DNA of 64,000 bases from Aquimarina sp. MMG016 (GTDB lineage: Bacteria > Bacteroidota > Bacteroidia > Flavobacteriales > Flavobacteriaceae): contig NZ_JAGJEA010000012.1 in the NCBI RefSeq assembly GCF_018100805.1, positions 62,001-126,000 on the forward strand, read 5' to 3'. The notes under the pieces were generated by a model, which was given only the letters and a program-made list of their open reading frames with translations, did no database searches and was not told the DNA's origin. The position numbers were made by a program, and so were the translations under genes. Shown one piece after another: positions 18,352-28,259 of this stretch (positions are counted from its first letter, which is position 1; each line of letters begins with the position of its first letter).

Positions 18352-20043
18352 ATGGATAATTCAGTTTTACTTTCTGTTAAAAATTTAAACCTTGCTTTTT
18401 CTTCTGAAGGAAATACAAACCAAGTTTTATATGATGTTTCTTTTGACATCCACACTAACGAAATACTCGGGGTAGTTGGAGAATCCGGGAGTGGTAAATC
18501 TGTAACTTCACTGGCCATTTTAGGATTATTACCTAAAAAAACAGCCACTATTCCTGAAGGAAATGTGATTTATGATGGTAAATCATTACTTAACCTGGAA
18601 GAAAAGGAATTTAGAACTATTCGAGGCAATGAAATTGCAATGATATTTCAGGAACCCATGAGTTCTCTAAACCCTTCTATGAAATGTGGAAAACAAGTTA
18701 CTGAAATTTTGCTTCAGCATACTAAATTGTCTAAAGCTGAAGCCAAAACTGAAGCACTTCTTTTATTTGAAAAAGTAAGGCTTCCGGATCCAACAAGAGC
18801 TTTTGATTCTTATCCACATCAATTAAGTGGAGGTCAGAAGCAGCGTATTGTAATTGCCATGGCTATTGCTTGTAAACCAAAATTACTTATTGCGGATGAA
18901 CCTACAACAGCTCTGGATGTAACTGTTCAGAAAGAGATCATAAAATTATTAAAAGAGTTACAACTAGAATACAAAATGAGTATTCTCTTTATCTCTCATG
19001 ACCTTTCTTTAGTTTCTGAGATCGCAGATCATGTCTTAGTGATGTATCAAGGTAAAATGGTCGAATATGGTAATACAGATCAAATATTCCATGACCCACA
19101 AGAAGAGTATACTAAGGCGTTAATTAACGCAAGACCTTCATTGGACAAGCGATTAAAGAAATTGCCGACGATTGCTGATTTTCTTAAAGAAGAAAAAACA
19201 ATTCAAGAAGTAATTACTAAAACTCAACGTGAAGAATATCATAAAGAACTCTACAAAAATCCACCACTGTTAGAAGTGATTAATGTAAAAAAAATATATT
19301 TTTCTAAAGTTGGATTATTCCGTAAAAAGGAATTTAAAGCAGTTGATCAAGTAAGCTTTAAACTATATGAAGGCGAAACCCTTGGTTTGGTTGGTGAATC
19401 GGGTTGTGGTAAATCTACTTTGGGTAATACTATACTCCAACTGGATAAAGCTAATAGCGGAAAAGTAATATACAAGGGGCAAGATATTACCCAGCTAAAA
19501 TCATCTCAGATTAGAACTTTGCGTAAAGAGATTCAACTAATTTTTCAGGATCCTTTTGCCTCTCTTAATCCCAGATTACCTGTCGGGAAAGCTATCATGG
19601 AACCTATGAAAGCGCATAAGTTATATGCTAACGATGCTGAAAGAAAAGAAAAAGTGATTGAACTACTAAAACGTGTAGGTTTGGATGCAGTTCATTTTAA
19701 TCGATACCCACACGAATTTAGTGGTGGCCAACGCCAGCGTATTGGTATTGCCAGAACTATTGCTTTGCAACCTAAATTAATAATCTGTGATGAATCTGTT
19801 AGTGCTCTGGATATATCGGTTCAGGCACAAGTTCTGAATTTACTTAATGAATTAAAAGATAACTTTGGTTTTACCTATATTTTTATTTCTCACGATTTGG
19901 CTGTTGTAAAATATATGTCTGATCAATTATTGGTCATGAATAAAGGTAAAATCGAAGAGCGTGGAGATGCGGATGATATCTACAAAAATCCTAAAAAAGC
20001 ATATACCCAAAAATTAATTAATGCTATTCCTAAAGGCATGTAA
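18352..20043 (+). CDS. double ATP-binding subunit of an oligopeptide-type ABC transporter
   Basis: Two complete ABC ATPase domains are fused in 563 residues, as in YejF/DppD-DppF fusions. Each half has a Walker A (GESGSGKS; GESGCGKS), the LSGGQKQR or FSGGQRQR signature and a Walker B (LLIADEPTTALD; LIICDESVSALD). Each half is followed by the C-terminal extension found in peptide importers. The substrate is probably di- or oligopeptides, but no permease or binding protein is adjacent, so it may pair with components encoded elsewhere. Confidence 0.93.
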   Translation: MDNSVLLSVKNLNLAFSSEGNTNQVLYDVSFDIHTNEILGVVGESGSGKSVTSLAILGLLPKKTATIPEGNVIYDGKSLLNLEEKEFRTIRGNEIAMIFQEPMSSLNPSMKCGKQVTEILLQHTKLSKAEAKTEALLLFEKVRLPDPTRAFDSYPHQLSGGQKQRIVIAMAIACKPKLLIADEPTTALDVTVQKEIIKLLKELQLEYKMSILFISHDLSLVSEIADHVLVMYQGKMVEYGNTDQIFHDPQEEYTKALINARPSLDKRLKKLPTIADFLKEEKTIQEVITKTQREEYHKELYKNPPLLEVINVKKIYFSKVGLFRKKEFKAVDQVSFKLYEGETLGLVGESGCGKSTLGNTILQLDKANSGKVIYKGQDITQLKSSQIRTLRKEIQLIFQDPFASLNPRLPVGKAIMEPMKAHKLYANDAERKEKVIELLKRVGLDAVHFNRYPHEFSGGQRQRIGIARTIALQPKLIICDESVSALDISVQAQVLNLLNELKDNFGFTYIFISHDLAVVKYMSDQLLVMNKGKIEERGDADDIYKNPKKAYTQKLINAIPKGM

Positions 20044-20080
20044 CATTTTTCTGAAGCTGGTTTAATTTTTGGCATTAAAA

Positions 20081-20112
20081 AAACCTGTTAAGCTTATAAG
20101 TCTAACAGGTTT
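20081..20112 (-). terminator. hairpin terminator, strongest on the minus strand
   Basis: AAACCTGTTA pairs with TAACAGGTTT around a 12-base loop. Read on the minus strand the stem is followed by seven U residues; on the plus strand the U-run is weaker. It can end the small minus-strand peptide transcript and, less well, the ABC gene. Confidence 0.75.
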
Positions 20113-20158
20113 CATTCATCGCGACTTGGGGGAAGTGCGATTAATTAACAACAAAAAA

Positions 20159-20260
20159 TCACATCAACAAAAATACTTTCTTAGCTAGGTACATACAATT
20201 AGAAATCAATTCTAAAGTTGGTTTAACTGTTTTCTGTAGACGATTCATACGTTTTTTCAT
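20159..20260 (-). CDS. small basic peptide, 33 aa
   Basis: The frame reads MKKRMNRLQKTVKPTLELIS then NCMYLAKKVFLLM and stops 47 bases before the minus-strand terminator at 20112. The first half is strongly basic, the second hydrophobic with a single cysteine. An AT-rich CATATTTG stands a few bases before the start, so the message may be nearly leaderless. No family is recognised. It might be a secreted or membrane-active peptide, a leader peptide or chance; the dedicated terminator favours a real transcript. Confidence 0.45.
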   Translation of the reverse strand: MKKRMNRLQKTVKPTLELISNCMYLAKKVFLLM

Positions 20261-20608
20261 AATAGGGCAAATATGTGTGGTTAAAAACTCAATTTATTTT
20301 AAAACAATACCTCAATAATAAGTATCATTTTTTAGGGAGCACTAATATGCAAATTATTTTCTTTAATCACGTTTAAGTACACATTAAATCGACAAAAAAC
20401 ACAAAATTTTAACGTTTGTTAACATTATTGATGATTTTACAGCTTAAAGTAAAGGTTTAGGTGTATAGAAGAATTGTTGAAAGTGTAGTATTTTTCTTTC
20501 AAAATAAGGTATTCTAAGTCTGTTAACATAAAACGTAAACTTTTCTAATTTATTATTCGTAGTTAGATTAAAAGTAAACGTTGATCTGTAAAAAGAATTT
20601 GATTATTA
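20261..20608. other. AT-rich intergenic region, no further gene seen
   Basis: Between the small peptide and scoB no frame of convincing length is found on either strand. The region is very AT-rich and probably holds the minus-strand promoter of the peptide. Confidence 0.5.
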
Positions 20609-21265
20609 TCAGTCCAGCATCATTTCAGGAATATCTCCATCAATAACTAGATTCCCTTCAGTAGCATTCTGAATTTCTTCAACACTAACTCCAGGTGCTC
20701 TTTCGAGAAGTTTAAATCCTTTTTCAGTAATTTCCATTACTGCCATATTAGATACTACCTTCTTAACACAATTTACACCAGTTAAGGGTAGTGAACATTC
20801 TTTAAGTAATTTAGATTGCCCTGCCCTATTGGTATGCATCATGGCCACAATAATATTTTCTGCACTAGCTACCAGATCCATAGCTCCACCCATTCCTTTT
20901 ACCATTTTACCCGGAATCTTCCAGTTAGCGATATCACCGTTTTCTGCGACTTCCATTGCACCAAGAATAGTCAAATCTACATGTTGCCCCCTAATCATAC
21001 TAAAACTCATCGCAGAATCAAAAAAAGATGCTCCAGGCATTGTGGTGATAGTTTGTTTACCTGCATTTATGATATCTGCATCCTCTTCTCCTTCAAAAGG
21101 AAAAGGCCCCATACCCAAAACACCATTCTCACTCTGAAATTCCACCTCAATCCCTTCAGGAATATAATTGGCGACCAATGTGGGTATACCGATCCCTAGA
21201 TTTACGAAGTAACCGTCTTTTAATTCTTTTGCGATTCGTTTTGCAATTCCCTTTTTATCTAGCAT
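20609..21265 (-). CDS. scoB: 3-oxoacid CoA-transferase subunit B
   Basis: The 218-residue beta subunit of succinyl-CoA:3-oxoacid CoA-transferase moves CoA from succinyl-CoA to acetoacetate. It contains the catalytic glutamate in the SENG motif (FQSENGVLGMGPFP) and the LGAMEVAENGDIANWKIPGK segment typical of subunit B. Its partner subunit A is encoded at 21974, separated by a peroxiredoxin gene; all three run in the same direction with short gaps. Confidence 0.94.
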   Translation of the reverse strand: MLDKKGIAKRIAKELKDGYFVNLGIGIPTLVANYIPEGIEVEFQSENGVLGMGPFPFEGEEDADIINAGKQTITTMPGASFFDSAMSFSMIRGQHVDLTILGAMEVAENGDIANWKIPGKMVKGMGGAMDLVASAENIIVAMMHTNRAGQSKLLKECSLPLTGVNCVKKVVSNMAVMEITEKGFKLLERAPGVSVEEIQNATEGNLVIDGDIPEMMLD

Positions 21266-21292
21266 GCTTAATTCTATATTTTAGAATAAATA

Positions 21293-21934
21293 TTAATTCA
21301 AATTAGGTTGTGGTGTCATTCTTAGATAAGGTTTGATCTCTTTATGCCCCTTAGGAAATAGTTCTGCTATTTCATCATTAGTAACTGAAGGAACAATGAC
21401 ACAATCCTCTCCTTGATTCCAATTTGCCGGCGTTGCTACTTTATGATAAGCAGTTAACTGCAGTGAGTCAATTACCCGTAATAATTCGTCGAAATTTCTA
21501 CCTGTAGAGGCAGGATATATAATCGTTAGTTTGATTGTTTTATCCGGCGCAATTATAAACACTGAACGTACAGTTAACTGACTATCAGCATTAGGGTGAA
21601 TCATATCATATAATTCTGATACTTTTCTATCTTCATCTGCAATGATTGGAAAATTCACAGTAGTTTTTTGCGTTTCATTTATGTCTTTGATCCAACCGTG
21701 ATGAGAATCCAATCCATCTACACTCAATGCAGCTACTTTTACATTGCGTTTATTAAATTCTTCAGTGTACTTAGCTACTGTACCTAATTCTGTGGTACAA
21801 ACCGGAGTATAATCTGCGGGATGTGAAAACAACACTCCCCAGCTATCTCCTAGCCAATTATGAAAATTAATTTCTCCTTCTGTAGTTTGTGTAGTGAAGT
21901 TTGGTGCTTCATCTCCTAGTCTTAATGCCGCCAT
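21293..21934 (-). CDS. 1-Cys peroxiredoxin (Prx6 type)
   Basis: The 213-residue cytosolic peroxidase shows the peroxidatic site HPADYTPVCTTE, the arginine-containing RSVFIIAPDK strand and the long Prx6-type C-terminus with NWNQGEDCVIVPSV and PYLRMTPQPN. It reduces hydrogen peroxide and organic hydroperoxides with an outside thiol. It lies between the two CoA-transferase subunit genes (27 and 39 bases away), an interruption of the normal scoAB order. Confidence 0.94.
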   Translation of the reverse strand: MAALRLGDEAPNFTTQTTEGEINFHNWLGDSWGVLFSHPADYTPVCTTELGTVAKYTEEFNKRNVKVAALSVDGLDSHHGWIKDINETQKTTVNFPIIADEDRKVSELYDMIHPNADSQLTVRSVFIIAPDKTIKLTIIYPASTGRNFDELLRVIDSLQLTAYHKVATPANWNQGEDCVIVPSVTNDEIAELFPKGHKEIKPYLRMTPQPNLN

Positions 21935-21973
21935 GATTTATGTTTTTAGATTTTAAAAGTAATTTTTAAGATA

Positions 21974-22675
21974 TTATGACCTTTTTCTAACAGTACGCTG
22001 TTCAATCCTTTTTTCATATCTTTCCCCCTGAAAAATACGTTGTACAAAAATTCCGGGGATATGTACATGATCAGGATCCAAAGTACCGGCTGGAACTAAT
22101 TCTTCTACCTCAGCAACCGTAATTTTTGCTGCTCCAGCCATGCAAGGATTAAAGTTTCTTGCTGTTCCCTTAAAAATTAGATTACCTGCTTCATCACCCT
22201 TCCAGGCTTTTACGAATGCAAAATCAGCTTTAAAAGCTTGTTCCAGAATATACATTTTACCATTAAACTCTCTGGTTTCTTTACCTTCTGCAACTTCGGT
22301 TCCATACCCAGCTGGTGTATAAAAAGCTGGAAATCCACCCTGAGCAGCACGACAGCGTTCAGCAAGGGTTCCTTGCGGGATTAACTCCACATCAAGTTCA
22401 CCGCTAAGCATCTGTCGTTCAAACTCATCATTTTCTCCCACATAAGAAGAAACCATTTTTTTGATTTGTTTTTTCTGAAGTAAAAGCCCTAAACCAAAAT
22501 CGTCTACTCCGGCATTGTTAGAAATGCAGGTAAGCCCGTTGACATTAAGTTTAGCTAATTCTGAGATAGCATTTTCCGGAATACCACAAAGCCCAAAACC
22601 TCCAAGCATTAACGTCATGTTGTCTTTTACGCCTGATAAAGCTTCGGTCACTCCGCTAACCGTTTTACGAATCAT
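21974..22675 (-). CDS. scoA: 3-oxoacid CoA-transferase subunit A
   Basis: The 233-residue alpha subunit carries the glycine-rich [13 protein letters not shown] motif near residue 27 and the [20 protein letters not shown] segment of CoA-transferase subunit A. With scoB it forms the enzyme that activates acetoacetate in ketone-body or branched-chain degradation. It is the first gene of a likely three-gene transcript scoA-prx-scoB. Confidence 0.94.
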   Translation of the reverse strand: MIRKTVSGVTEALSGVKDNMTLMLGGFGLCGIPENAISELAKLNVNGLTCISNNAGVDDFGLGLLLQKKQIKKMVSSYVGENDEFERQMLSGELDVELIPQGTLAERCRAAQGGFPAFYTPAGYGTEVAEGKETREFNGKMYILEQAFKADFAFVKAWKGDEAGNLIFKGTARNFNPCMAGAAKITVAEVEELVPAGTLDPDHVHIPGIFVQRIFQGERYEKRIEQRTVRKRS

Positions 22676-22773
22676 AGTGTTCTAATTTTAGCAGCTTAAA
22701 AGTACTAAAAAAACGCAACTATATCGTTTGAAATTTGGGAAGTTTTACAAATATTTAAGGAATAGATTTCTGA

Positions 22774-25110
22774 CTAAAAACTAAAATCCTCTTCCGGATT
22801 ATCATCGTCTTTAATTGTCTTTTTGAAATTATCACAATCGACTTCGATAGTTAGTTTTTCAGGTTTTACAAAATCCTCTTTGGACACCTTTAACGTTTTA
22901 TCCGCATAACACTTTTGCATATATAATGCCCAAATTGGTAATGCCATGGTAGCACCCTGACCAAATTCTGTATTTTTAAAGTGAGTTGCACGATCATCTG
23001 CTCCTACCCAAACACCTGTACACAAGTTTGGAACAATCCCCATAAACCAACCATCACTTTGATTCTGAGTAGTACCAGTTTTACCGGCAATCGGATTATC
23101 AAATCCATATGGATGGCCAGTTACTACATTTTTAATAGAATATCGATTAGATGGCCCTGTTCTCAGCCTAGTACCCGATCCTGATCTTGTTACCCCTTCC
23201 ATAAGATTAATGGTAACATAAGCTGCTTCTTTACTAATTACATCACGAGTCTCCGGAACAAATTGATACAACAACGCACCGTTTTTATCTTCGATACTAG
23301 TAATCATTACAGGCTTATTGTATATCCCTTGATTCGCAAAAGTACTATACGCACCTACCATTTCTGATAATTTTAAATCTACTGATCCTAAAGCTATGGA
23401 TGCTACTGCTAAAATATCGGATCCTACACCCGCTTTCTTTGCCAACCTTACTATTGGATCCGGACCAATTCGATCCATTAATCGAGCAGAAGTAGTATTA
23501 ACAGACTGCGCCAACGCATCTTTAAGACTTATATATCCTGTATAATCCGCATCACTATTTTTTGGAGTCCAATCTTCATCAACTACCCCATGAGTTCCTA
23601 TGGGAATTGTAATCTGTGATTTTGGTAATGTATCGCAAGGTGATAATTTTAACTGATCAATAGCTGTTGCATATACAAATGGTTTAAAGGTAGATCCAAC
23701 TTGACGAGCCCCTTGATATACATGGTCATATTGAAAATGTTTATAATTTACACCTCCAACCCACGCTTTTACATGTCCAGTTTGAGGTTCCATAGACATT
23801 AACCCTGATCTTAGATATTTTTTATAATATAAAATAGAGTCCCTAGGTGTCATTATCGTATCAATCTCACCTTTCCAAGAAAATACTTTCATTTCGGTTT
23901 TCTGATCAAAAGAAGCTACAATCTCCTCTTCACTTTTGCCTTGCTCTAACATTTTAGCTCTACGAGCAGAACTTCTGATAGCCCTTCTCATAATTCCCTC
24001 AACTTCAGGCTTAGTAAGACTTCTGAAAGGTGATGTTTTATTATTTTTTTCTTGTAAATCAAATTCCTTCTGAAGATTTGCCATATGCTCTTTTGTAGCC
24101 TCTTCAGCATATTTCTGCATTCTGGAATCTATGGTAACATTAATACGTAGACCATCGCTATAAATATTATAATAATCTGTTTCTCCATCTTCGTTTACAC
24201 CTTTTGGATTATTCTTTACCCATTTACCCATCCAACTCCTTACAAATTCTCTGAAATATGTTGCTGTACCATCAGAATGTCCTTCTGGAGCATAATCCAG
24301 TTTTAAAGGTATTTGTTGCAAACTATCTTTTGCTTGATCGGTAATATATCCATACTTAGCCATTTGACTTAAGACAGTGTTCCTTCTGTTTTGAACTCTT
24401 TCTGGTCTACGAATTGGATTAAAAAGAGATGAGTTCTTTAACATTCCCACTAACGTTGCTGCTTCTTCAATTTTCAGATCCTTTGGAGTATCTCTATTGA
24501 AGTAAATTCTCGAAGCTGAACTTATACCAATAGCCTGATTCAAGAAATCATATTTATTGAGATACATCGTCATGATCTCATCCTTAGTATATTGTCTTTC
24601 TAAGCGTGTTGCTATGACCCATTCTTTTATTTTCTGAGTATATCTACGCCAGCTTTTCGATCTTTTCTTAGTAAAAAGCAATTTTGCCAGCTGTTGTGTA
24701 ATAGTACTAGCTCCTCCTTTAGTTCCTAAGAAAGCAAATGCTCTAACGGTTCCTCTGGCATCAATCCCGGAGTGGTCGTAATAACGCGCATCTTCTGTAG
24801 CCACTAAGGCTTCAACCAGATGTTTTGAAAGATCTTCGTAATTTACAGGAGTTCTATTTTCTTTAAAAAAAGTACCTATTTGTTTCCCATCTGAAGAAAT
24901 AATCTGTGTAGCCAAGTCATTCTGAGGATTTTCTAACTCCTCGAATGTGGGCATCTCTCCAAAAAATCCCCAGCTAGCAAATAAAAATAATAGGACAACT
25001 AATAATATACCACTACCGAAAAGGATCCAAAACCCTTTAATGTATTTAAGGATATTTATTTCAGGTAACTTTGATGTTTTTTTCTTTGATTTGGGTGTTG
25101 CTTTTGCCAT
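22774..25110 (-). CDS. mrcA: class A penicillin-binding protein (PBP1A)
   Basis: The 778-residue bifunctional peptidoglycan synthase has an N-terminal cytosolic lysine-rich stretch, one membrane anchor (~residues 25-52), a GT51 transglycosylase with EDARYYDHSGID and GGASTITQQLAK, and a transpeptidase with the active-site serine motif GSTFKPF, an SVN motif and KTGTT. It polymerises and crosslinks glycan strands on the periplasmic side. It follows gldH by five bases; ricT-gldH-PBP1A is a typical flavobacterial gene order. Confidence 0.96.
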   Translation of the reverse strand: MAKATPKSKKKTSKLPEINILKYIKGFWILFGSGILLVVLLFLFASWGFFGEMPTFEELENPQNDLATQIISSDGKQIGTFFKENRTPVNYEDLSKHLVEALVATEDARYYDHSGIDARGTVRAFAFLGTKGGASTITQQLAKLLFTKKRSKSWRRYTQKIKEWVIATRLERQYTKDEIMTMYLNKYDFLNQAIGISSASRIYFNRDTPKDLKIEEAATLVGMLKNSSLFNPIRRPERVQNRRNTVLSQMAKYGYITDQAKDSLQQIPLKLDYAPEGHSDGTATYFREFVRSWMGKWVKNNPKGVNEDGETDYYNIYSDGLRINVTIDSRMQKYAEEATKEHMANLQKEFDLQEKNNKTSPFRSLTKPEVEGIMRRAIRSSARRAKMLEQGKSEEEIVASFDQKTEMKVFSWKGEIDTIMTPRDSILYYKKYLRSGLMSMEPQTGHVKAWVGGVNYKHFQYDHVYQGARQVGSTFKPFVYATAIDQLKLSPCDTLPKSQITIPIGTHGVVDEDWTPKNSDADYTGYISLKDALAQSVNTTSARLMDRIGPDPIVRLAKKAGVGSDILAVASIALGSVDLKLSEMVGAYSTFANQGIYNKPVMITSIEDKNGALLYQFVPETRDVISKEAAYVTINLMEGVTRSGSGTRLRTGPSNRYSIKNVVTGHPYGFDNPIAGKTGTTQNQSDGWFMGIVPNLCTGVWVGADDRATHFKNTEFGQGATMALPIWALYMQKCYADKTLKVSKEDFVKPEKLTIEVDCDNFKKTIKDDDNPEEDFSF

Positions 25111-25115
25111 TTTTT

Positions 25116-25607
25116 TTAAGGTTTTTGGGCAGATTCTATTCTAAAACCAACGTCTGTAATTCCTTCTAATGAATTTATTCCTAAAATTTCGCCATTTTTA
25201 CGCATAGCATGCTGCAAAGTAATAATATATTCTCCATCTTCGGTAAAACTAACATTTTCTTTATACCATAACTTGTTTTCTTTAAGATCAGTAAATCCAG
25301 TTCCAAGCCAACTCCCATTGGGAGCAGCCATTTGATATTCTAGCGTATCTGTAACTACTTTTCCATTTGGAAATTTCATTTTACTAATCAAGAATAAGTT
25401 GCTGTATTTATAGGAGTTATCATTACGTACGTTAATGAATAAATTATATGTTTTACTCGTGTCTAATTCAGGTAATGCAAAACTGATTTCTTCATCCTTT
25501 TCCCAAGATTCGGAAACTGTTTGATATTCATCAAAAACCCGATTATCATCACAAGAAACAAGACCTAAGAAAGCAATTATAATAATAACCAGCTTAAGAT
25601 TTGTCAT
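25116..25607 (-). CDS. gldH: gliding motility lipoprotein GldH
   Basis: The start is placed at the Met of MTNLKLVIIIIAFLGLVSCD, which gives a lipoprotein signal and lipobox cysteine. A much longer in-frame start exists but lies inside ricT. The mature ~145 residues match GldH: YNLFINVRNDNSYKYSNLFL, a central GSWLGTGFTD segment and the DEYTITLQH-like YIITLQHAMR strand. GldH is needed for flavobacterial gliding and supports the type IX secretion machinery. It overlaps the end of ricT by 14 bases. Confidence 0.92.
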   Translation of the reverse strand: MTNLKLVIIIIAFLGLVSCDDNRVFDEYQTVSESWEKDEEISFALPELDTSKTYNLFINVRNDNSYKYSNLFLISKMKFPNGKVVTDTLEYQMAAPNGSWLGTGFTDLKENKLWYKENVSFTEDGEYIITLQHAMRKNGEILGINSLEGITDVGFRIESAQKP

Positions 25608-26889
25608 TATTGTTTCTCCGTTGTTGTGGTTTGCGCCTTTTATTTCGTTGATTTTTTGATTTATTTGAGTTCTTGTTTTCAGTGTTTCCACCTTTTGATT
25701 TATTTGCTGTAGCAGTAACCTTTTGTTTTTGAGGAGCAGGTTTACCCGTGGTATTCTTTTTCTTATTACGGTTTCTTCTTCTCTTGTTACTACGTTTCGG
25801 TTTATCAAATCTAGTTAAACTATCTTGTCCTACAACGTTCTCAAAATTGGTTTTAGTATCCTCGATAAGGTCAGAAGCATACTCCTCTAGACTTGCTACC
25901 TTTTCATTATTATTGTTTGCTACAATGATCTCATTAGCATCTTCTGTAGAAATTTTATGCCAATGCATCCACTCCCCTTCATATGCATACCATAAGAATC
26001 CCTTAAAAATATCAATCTTTTGACATACTGCTGTACCTTTTTCGGTTTGAAGTTTGGTTTCCGTTTTCGGAAAATCCTTCAATGCATCAATATAAGCGTC
26101 CAATTCATAATTTAAACAGCACTTTAACTTACCACACTGACCAGCAAGTTTTTGAGGATTCAATGACAATTGTTGATACCTTGCGGCACTTGTATTTACG
26201 GATCTAAAATCTGTTAACCAAGTAGAACAACACAACTCACGCCCACAAGACCCTATACCTCCCAGCCTTGCAGCTTCCTGGCGGAAACCTACCTGGCGCA
26301 TCTCTATTCTTGTACTGAATTCATGAGCAAATTCTTTAATCAATTGCCTAAAATCCACCCGCTCTTCGGCAGTATAATAGAAAGTGCATTTAGATCCATC
26401 TCCCTGAAACTCAATATCAGAGATTTTCATCTGTAATTGCAATCTAATTGCAATTTCTCTGGAGCGAACTTTTATAGTTTCTTCACGATCTCGGGCTTTC
26501 TGCCAGATATCGATATCTTTTTGAGAAGCTTTTCTGTATATCTTTTTAACATCCTCGCCATCAACCTCTACTTTTTTCTTCTTCATCTGGATTCTCACCA
26601 ACTCACCGGTTAGCGTAACGATACCTACATCATGACCCGGAGAAGCCTCTGTAGCAACAATGTCTCCGATACTTAAAGATAGATTTTCTGTATTCTTGAA
26701 GAAAGCTTTTCGGCCGTTTTTGAATCTTACCTCGACACAATGAAATGGAGCCACACCACTAGGAAGTGACATATTTGACAACCAATCAAAAACTGTTAAT
26801 TTATTACAACCATCGGTACCACATGTACCATTATTCTTACATCCTTTAGGTTGTCCGTCTTTACCGGAAGAACAACTACTGCACCCCAT
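25594..26889 (-). CDS. ricT: PSP1-domain protein RicT
   Basis: The 431-residue protein has a cysteine-rich N-terminus (GCSSCSS, GCKNNGTCGTDGC) and the PSP1 core with DVGIVTLTGE, YYTAEERVDFRQL and GRELCCSTWL, LKCCLNYELD cysteine motifs. Its tail from ~residue 355 is a highly basic, low-complexity stretch (KRSNKRRRNRNKKK and more), common in flavobacterial homologues and possibly RNA-binding. RicT-type proteins act with RNase Y or signalling complexes in other bacteria. The gene starts the ricT-gldH-PBP1A cluster. Confidence 0.93.
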   Translation of the reverse strand: MGCSSCSSGKDGQPKGCKNNGTCGTDGCNKLTVFDWLSNMSLPSGVAPFHCVEVRFKNGRKAFFKNTENLSLSIGDIVATEASPGHDVGIVTLTGELVRIQMKKKKVEVDGEDVKKIYRKASQKDIDIWQKARDREETIKVRSREIAIRLQLQMKISDIEFQGDGSKCTFYYTAEERVDFRQLIKEFAHEFSTRIEMRQVGFRQEAARLGGIGSCGRELCCSTWLTDFRSVNTSAARYQQLSLNPQKLAGQCGKLKCCLNYELDAYIDALKDFPKTETKLQTEKGTAVCQKIDIFKGFLWYAYEGEWMHWHKISTEDANEIIVANNNNEKVASLEEYASDLIEDTKTNFENVVGQDSLTRFDKPKRSNKRRRNRNKKKNTTGKPAPQKQKVTATANKSKGGNTENKNSNKSKNQRNKRRKPQQRRNNNDKS

Positions 26890-27038
26890 ATGTCCTTATA
26901 TATTGAAATTTGCCTGTAATAAAAATCACAGCAAATATGGTTCTTACTCAAGTCAGAAATCTATTATGTTTCTAACATCTTAATTGCTAAAGATACTATG
27001 AAAAAACGTATTTGCCATAGCATCTAAAATATTTTATA

Positions 27039-28070
27039 TTAGTTCTTGTATTTCAAGGCTTCAGAGCGGCCTTTTTTGAATATTTTATTACTATTTCCTT
27101 TTCCTCTTCGCAAAGCCTTTTGTTCTTCAAATGGTAGTCTGTTAATTTCCATACATGCTGTAGAACAACAATTCTCCATTTGAGCAGCACACTCCTCGCA
27201 CTGAATAAATAAAAGATGACAAGCTTCATTCTCACAATTTACGTGGGTATCGCAGGGTTTTCCACATTGATGACAGTTCGCAATTACATCATCACTAATT
27301 CGTTCTGATCTTCTATGATCAAAGACAAAGTTTTTACCCAGAAATTTGTTATCCAACCCTTGTGCTTCTACTTGTCTTGCGTATTCTATAATACCTCCCT
27401 CGAGTTGAAATACATTTTTAAACCCTTTATGCTTATAATACGCACTTGCTTTTTCACAACGAATTCCTCCTGTGCAATACATCACAAGTTTCTTATCTTC
27501 CTTATGATCTTTCAGATCTTCTTCTATGATATCCAAGGAGTCTCTAAACGTGTCTACATCAGGTGTTACAGCATTTTTAAAATGACCTATCTCACTTTCA
27601 TAGTGATTACGCATATCCACCAAAACTGTATCCGGATCTTCTATCAACTCATTAAACTTAGAAGCATCTACATGCACCCCTTTATTTGTAACATCAAAGG
27701 TGTTATCATCTAATCCATCAGCCACAATTTTGTGGCGAACCTTTACTTTTAGTTTTAGAAAAGATTTTGTGTCTTGTTCTCTAGCGATATTCAGACGTAC
27801 ATTTTCCAGAAATGAAATACTATCCAAATGTTTTTTGAAAGCCATGAAATTAGGCGCTGGAACAGATAATTGACCATTAATTCCTTCTTTAGCTACATAA
27901 ATACGACCAAGAACATCAAGTTCGTTCCAATGAATAAAAAGGTGGTTTCTAAAAAGTTCAGGATTACCGATATGTGCATATTGATAGAAAGATAGCGTGA
28001 GCCTTTCGGTACCGGCCTCGTCAATAAGAGCCGCTCTTTCCTTTGCACTTAATTTATTGTACAGTTGCAT
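27039..28070 (-). CDS. trhO: tRNA uridine-34 hydroxylase, rhodanese family
   Basis: TrhO makes 5-hydroxyuridine at tRNA position 34 using oxygen. The 343-residue protein has the N-terminal acylphosphatase-like domain (GRIYVAKEGINGQLSVP), a central rhodanese domain with the catalytic loop CTGGIRCEKASAYY, and a C-terminal cysteine-rich zinc-type domain (CHQCGKPCDTHVNCENEAC, CCSTAC). Length and domain order match long TrhO proteins. Confidence 0.93.
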   Translation of the reverse strand: MQLYNKLSAKERAALIDEAGTERLTLSFYQYAHIGNPELFRNHLFIHWNELDVLGRIYVAKEGINGQLSVPAPNFMAFKKHLDSISFLENVRLNIAREQDTKSFLKLKVKVRHKIVADGLDDNTFDVTNKGVHVDASKFNELIEDPDTVLVDMRNHYESEIGHFKNAVTPDVDTFRDSLDIIEEDLKDHKEDKKLVMYCTGGIRCEKASAYYKHKGFKNVFQLEGGIIEYARQVEAQGLDNKFLGKNFVFDHRRSERISDDVIANCHQCGKPCDTHVNCENEACHLLFIQCEECAAQMENCCSTACMEINRLPFEEQKALRRGKGNSNKIFKKGRSEALKYKN

Positions 28071-28174
28071 GCTATACTAATTTTTTAAGTTAAAAAGAAT
28101 TCAATTTTTTTGCAAAAATACAAATCGTCGTTTGATATGCAAGAATAAGCAGTGTTTTTGAGGTTTCCTACCAA

Positions 28175-28211
28175 TAAAAAATGCCTTGAAACCACTTCAA
28201 GGCATTTTTTG
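28175..28211 (-). terminator. perfect bidirectional terminator
   Basis: ATGCCTTGAA and TTCAAGGCAT form a perfect 10-bp stem with a five-base loop, flanked by an A-run on one side and a T-run on the other, so it works on both strands. The only nearby candidate that ends here is the small minus-strand peptide at 28260-28343. Confidence 0.8.
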
Positions 28212-28259
28212 GACTAATTCGTTATTTATTAATTTATCTAAAAAATATAAATAACGAAG

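Noticed and set aside
20816..21199. Two overlapping plus-strand frames across scoB
   Set aside because: Antisense shadows of the conserved CoA-transferase frame.
25608..25808. N-terminal extension of gldH
   Set aside because: It would place ~67 residues of ricT-overlapping sequence before a clear lipoprotein signal.
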